Shown piece by piece: positions 60,771 through 64,000 of a stretch of DNA of 64,000 nt. A program made the translations under genes and the position numbers. The stretch lies in assembly GCF_042676985.1 (NCBI RefSeq), contig NZ_JBHTIK010000005.1, positions 744,001 through 808,000 on the forward strand. The letters are read 5' to 3'. The notes under the pieces were generated by a model, which saw only the letters and a program-made list of their open reading frames with translations, was not told the DNA's origin and did no database searches. The DNA comes from Sphingosinicella xenopeptidilytica. GTDB lineage: Bacteria; Pseudomonadota; Alphaproteobacteria; Sphingomonadales; Sphingomonadaceae. Every line of letters starts with the position of its first letter. Within the stretch, counting starts at the first letter, position 1.

Positions 60771-61715
60771 ATGCTGAGCTATCTCGCAAAAAGGGTGCTT
60801 GCCGCCATCCCGACGCTGCTTCTCGTGGGTGTCGCCGTTTTCGTGCTGGTTCGTCTGGTGCCGGGTGATCCGGCTCAGGTGATGCTGGGTGATAGCGCCG
60901 ACGAGGAAAGCCTTGCCGCTGCGCACGCCGCGATGGGACTCGACAAGCCGATTTTTACGCAGTTCACGATCTGGGCAACGAATGCGCTGCAGGGTGATTT
61001 GGGCACCTCGCTCATGACCGACGAGTCCGTGGGGACGCTTGTGCTCGATCGCTTCGCAGTCAGCGCACCGATCGTGTTGATTGCGGTGGCGCTTGCCACC
61101 ATCGTTGCCGTGCTTCTCGGCCTGTGGGCAGCGCTGCATCACGGGAAAGCCGCCGATCTCGCAATCGTGACGGGCGCGACTGTGCTACTCTCGATTCCGA
61201 CGTTCTGGCTGGGTCTGATGTTGCTGCTCGTCTTCGGGCTCAAGCTCGGATGGCTTCCCGTCGTCGGCTATGTTCCGTTTTCAGAAGACGCGCACGAGGC
61301 GATACGGTTTCTCGTGTTGCCTTCGATCGCACTGGCACTCGTCGAAGCGGGTGTTCTTACACGGATGATGCGTGCCAGCGCCGTTGATGTCTTGCGGCTC
61401 GATTATGTGCTTCACGCGCGCGCCAAGGGGCTCGACGACGATACGGTTCTCGCGCGGCATGTCTTTCCGAATGCCTTCGCACCGACATTGACACTGGTCG
61501 GTCTCATACTCGGCAATCTTCTCGGAGGAATCGCGGTGATCGAAACCGTTTTCACGCTTCCGGGGCTCGGGCGGCTGATGGTCGACGCCGTCCTTGCCCG
61601 CGACTATCCGGTCATTCAGGCCTGTCTGCTCTTCACGGCATCCATCTACATCGTCGTCAATCTCGTCGTAGACCTCATCTATCCGGTCTTCGATCCGCGG
61701 ATCGTCAATCGATGA
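60771..61715 (+). CDS. ABC transporter permease (DppB-like)
   Basis: 314-residue inner-membrane permease. The N-terminus YLAKRVLAAIPTLLLVGVAVFVLVRLVPGDPA is the DppB signature (shown in part), and the EAA loop reads YVLHARAKGLDDDTVLARHVFPNA (about 225-248, shown in part). About six helices. ATG 60771 starts 31 bases after the binding-protein stop; farther upstream starts lie inside that gene. It overlaps the next permease by 4 bases. Confidence 0.9.
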   Translation: MLSYLAKRVLAAIPTLLLVGVAVFVLVRLVPGDPAQVMLGDSADEESLAAAHAAMGLDKPIFTQFTIWATNALQGDLGTSLMTDESVGTLVLDRFAVSAPIVLIAVALATIVAVLLGLWAALHHGKAADLAIVTGATVLLSIPTFWLGLMLLLVFGLKLGWLPVVGYVPFSEDAHEAIRFLVLPSIALALVEAGVLTRMMRASAVDVLRLDYVLHARAKGLDDDTVLARHVFPNAFAPTLTLVGLILGNLLGGIAVIETVFTLPGLGRLMVDAVLARDYPVIQACLLFTASIYIVVNLVVDLIYPVFDPRIVNR

Positions 61716-62539
61716 GCCGCGCCATGCTTTCGATATCCCGGCTCAATCTCTGGCTAGGAGGCGCCGCTGCGCTGGCGCTTGCTGTCGTCGTTATCCTCGG
61801 CGCGAACCCGTTTGCCCAAGATCCGTTTATGGTGGACCTTGCGCTGAGGCTCGGCAAGCCTTCCATGCAGCACTGGTTCGGCACGGACGAATTCGGACGC
61901 GACATCCTTGCCCGCACGGCGCACGGCGCGCTGATCAGCAGTGGTATTGCACTTTCCACCGTGCTGCTGGCAACAGCGGTCGGCGGCGCGATCGGTGTTG
62001 TTGCGGGCTTCCTGCGCGGCTGGGCGGACAGGGCCTGGATGATCCTGATCGATGCGCTTCTCGCCTTTCCCGGGATCCTGCTCGCACTGGCGCTCGTTGC
62101 CGTGTTCGGTGCAAGCCGGTGGGGAATCATCGGGGCGTTGACCCTCGCCTATATCCCGATCGTCGCCCGCGTGGTGCGCGGCGCGACGCTTTCCCTTCGC
62201 GAAAAGGAGTTCATCGAGGCTGCGCGTGTTTCGGGAGATGGTGCGGTGACGATCATGCTGCGCCATGTGGCGCCCAATCTCGCGGGCCCGGTGCTGGTTC
62301 TGATGACCAGCATGTTCGGGTGGGTCCTGCTGTCGGAAAGTGCGCTCAGCTTTCTGGGTGTAGGCATTTCGCCGCCGGCGCCGACGTGGGGGAACATGCT
62401 TGCGGCGGCGCGTCCCCATCTTGATGTCGCACCCCATCTCGCGATTGTTCCGGGCCTGTGCATCACGGCGGCGGTTCTCGCGGTCAATCTGCTCGGCGAT
62501 GCGCTGCGCGACTATCTTGATCCGAGGAGCCGGCTTTGA
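61712..62539 (+). CDS. ABC transporter permease (DppC-like)
   Basis: 275-residue permease with GTDEFGRDILARTAHG near residue 50, typical of DppC, and EAA loop LSLREKEFIEAARVSGDGAV (about 160-180). About five to six helices. It completes the channel with the preceding permease and overlaps the ATPase gene. Confidence 0.9.
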   Translation: MSRAMLSISRLNLWLGGAAALALAVVVILGANPFAQDPFMVDLALRLGKPSMQHWFGTDEFGRDILARTAHGALISSGIALSTVLLATAVGGAIGVVAGFLRGWADRAWMILIDALLAFPGILLALALVAVFGASRWGIIGALTLAYIPIVARVVRGATLSLREKEFIEAARVSGDGAVTIMLRHVAPNLAGPVLVLMTSMFGWVLLSESALSFLGVGISPPAPTWGNMLAAARPHLDVAPHLAIVPGLCITAAVLAVNLLGDALRDYLDPRSRL

Positions 62540-64000
62540 ACATGACACCTTCGGCCCTGGAGATTAGCGGTCTGTCCATCGCGAGCAGTGATAAGCTGCT
62601 GGTGAAGGGCGTGAACCTTGGCGTGAAGCATGGGGAAATCCTCGCGCTTGCCGGCGAATCCGGCAGCGGAAAATCGATGACCGCGCGGGCCGTGGTCAGT
62701 TTGCTGCCGCCGGGCGTTCGACGCCTCAGCGGTAGTATCCGGCTTGGCGGCGATGATCTCACGGCGATGGCGGATACAGATCTTCGCAAGGTACGCGGCA
62801 AGCGGGTCGGCATGGTGCTGCAGGAGCCGCTGTCATCGCTCAATCCGGCTATGCGGATCGGTGATCAGTTGGTCGAAGCGCTCCTCTGGCACGAGAAGCT
62901 CTCGCGGCGCGAAGCGAGGCAGCGCGCGATTGCGATGCTTGAGCGCGTTCGAATCGGTGACGCAGAAGCGCTTCTGCGTGCCTATCCTCATGAATTCTCT
63001 GGCGGGATGCGACAACGCATCATGCTCGCTTCGGTCTTTCTGCTGAAACCCGAACTTATTATTGCCGATGAACCGACCACAGCCCTCGATGCCCTCGCGC
63101 AGCGCGAAGTGCTCGATCTGATGGTTGAACTGGGCCGCGACAGCGGAGCCGCTGTTCTGCTCATCACGCACAATCTCGCGCTTGCAAATCGCTATGCCGA
63201 TTCGCTGGCGGTGATGAACAATGGCGATATCGTCGAAAGCGGGCAGGCGAGGGTGGTCCTCGCGGCGCCGGCGCAGCCCTATACGCGAAAACTGGTCGAG
63301 GCTGTGCCGCGCAGGAGCGAGATTGCAATGCCTGCGCCTCGCGCAGATGGCGATCCTCTTCTTTCCGTTCGTGGCCTGTCGGTGGAGTATCCGGCGCGCG
63401 GTGGAGCATCCGTAGCCGCAAAGCGCGCGCTTGATGACGTGTCCTTCGACGCATGGAAGGGGGAGTTCATCGGGGTCGTCGGCGGCTCCGGGTCTGGCAA
63501 GACGACTCTTGGGCGTGCGATCATGGGGCTTGTCAGTCCTTCGTCCGGTTCTGTCCGTTTTGTGGGCGAACCGCTTTCCATGCCGCGCAGCCCGGCGTTT
63601 CGGGCACGAACGCAGATGATCTTTCAGGATCCCTATTCATCGCTCGATCCGCGGCGCAAGCTGGTAAATGCCGTGGCCGACCCGTTGAGACACGAAGCGG
63701 ATCTGTCTGCGGCCGAACGCCGCGACCGCGCCAACGCACTTCTCGAGAAGGTTGGACTCGGCGGTTTTGGCGAACGTCTTCCGCATCAGCTTTCGGGTGG
63801 TCAGCGCCAACGTGTAGCGATCGCGCGTGCTCTCGTTCGCGAGCCCGATCTGGTTGTTGCGGATGAACCGACCTCGGCGCTCGACATGACGATCCAGGCG
63901 CAGATTCTGGTTTTGCTGCAAACGCTTCAGGCGGAGCGGGGGTTCACGTGTCTGTTCATTTCGCATGACCTTGCGGCAATCGAACAGGTCGCATCGCGGG
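62536..64000 (+). CDS. Fused double ABC ATPase of the peptide transporter (partial)
   Basis: Energises the two permeases; a DppD-DppF-type fusion as in GsiA/YejF. First domain: Walker A GESGSGKS (about 40-47), signature FSGGMRQRIM, Walker B LIIADEPTTALD. Second domain: Walker A GGSGSGKTT (about 314), Q-loop FQDPYSSLDP, signature LSGGQRQRVAIARAL, Walker B LVVADEPTSALD, and switch His in FISHD. The gene continues past the window. TTG 62536 has GGAG 7 bases upstream and overlaps the permease stop (TTGA); ATG 62542 is the alternative. Confidence 0.9.
   Translation, partial: MNMTPSALEISGLSIASSDKLLVKGVNLGVKHGEILALAGESGSGKSMTARAVVSLLPPGVRRLSGSIRLGGDDLTAMADTDLRKVRGKRVGMVLQEPLSSLNPAMRIGDQLVEALLWHEKLSRREARQRAIAMLERVRIGDAEALLRAYPHEFSGGMRQRIMLASVFLLKPELIIADEPTTALDALAQREVLDLMVELGRDSGAAVLLITHNLALANRYADSLAVMNNGDIVESGQARVVLAAPAQPYTRKLVEAVPRRSEIAMPAPRADGDPLLSVRGLSVEYPARGGASVAAKRALDDVSFDAWKGEFIGVVGGSGSGKTTLGRAIMGLVSPSSGSVRFVGEPLSMPRSPAFRARTQMIFQDPYSSLDPRRKLVNAVADPLRHEADLSAAERRDRANALLEKVGLGGFGERLPHQLSGGQRQRVAIARALVREPDLVVADEPTSALDMTIQAQILVLLQTLQAERGFTCLFISHDLAAIEQVASR

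Noticed and set aside
1..64000. CRISPR arrays, tRNA/rRNA genes, insertion sequences, prophage genes
   Set aside because: Looked for direct repeats, tRNA-like cloverleaf ends, transposase motifs and phage structural genes while reading; none found that I could support.

Overview
The window looks like a catabolic, accessory stretch of a high-GC alphaproteobacterial chromosome or megaplasmid, most likely a sphingomonad. The signs are five TonB-dependent outer-membrane receptors next to degradation genes, a lignostilbene/carotenoid-type cleavage oxygenase, a LigAB-type extradiol dioxygenase, many GTG/TTG starts, and tight ATGA/GTGA/TTGA gene overlaps. No rRNA, tRNA, CRISPR array, transposase or phage gene was seen. 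The first gene (FAD monooxygenase) and the last (double ABC ATPase) run off the window.

Region 1 (1-18.2 kb) is an aromatic cluster. It holds an FAD hydroxylase, gentisate 1,2-dioxygenase and FAH-family hydrolase (lower pathway), a TonB receptor, a stilbene/carotenoid-cleaving oxygenase, an operon of aldehyde dehydrogenase, TetR regulator, flavin reductase and HpaB-like hydroxylase, and a plus-strand operon of MFS transporter, p-cresol-methylhydroxylase-like flavoprotein, cytochrome c, Tat protein, GMC oxidoreductase and aldehyde dehydrogenase. All five main promoters carry the same composite operator, GTTCT-N7-AGAAC-N3-GTTCT or a slightly degenerate version. This suggests one regulon, probably run by the TetR protein encoded inside it. 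The enzyme set would fit degradation of a phenolic bibenzyl or stilbene through hydroxybenzaldehydes to gentisate.

Region 2 (18.2-27.1 kb) has a second TetR regulator, an MFS permease, a TonB receptor, an SDR, a YUCCA/Baeyer-Villiger-like flavin monooxygenase with an NTF2-like front domain, and a class III aminotransferase. The substrate is unknown. Region 3 (27.4-33.6 kb) is a coupled operon of BtuB-like receptor, glycerophosphodiester phosphodiesterase, cytochrome b561 and a second receptor, with a divergent XRE regulator.

Region 4 (33.6-51.7 kb) is a complete homoprotocatechuate (3,4-dihydroxyphenylacetate) meta-cleavage pathway: HpaE, HpaG1/G2, HpaF, HpaH and HpaI. The usual HpaD is replaced by a two-subunit LigAB-type dioxygenase. 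Upstream are genes that could feed it: Rieske oxygenase, HisC-like aminotransferase, ThDP-dependent decarboxylase-like enzyme, MFS transporter, TonB receptor, and two exported amidohydrolases. Four promoters share TTAACATGTTAA-like palindromes, and two HpaR/MarR paralogues lie in the cluster. 

Region 5 (51.8-64 kb) has a PepSY membrane protein, a GntR regulator with an apparent extra winged helix, an operon of aldehyde dehydrogenase, omega-amino-acid:pyruvate aminotransferase and FAD amine oxidase, and a divergent operon of a self-cleaving C45 amidohydrolase with a dipeptide-type ABC importer. Next to a homoprotocatechuate pathway, this would fit use of an N-acylated amine such as an N-beta-alanyl catecholamine, but that is inference.
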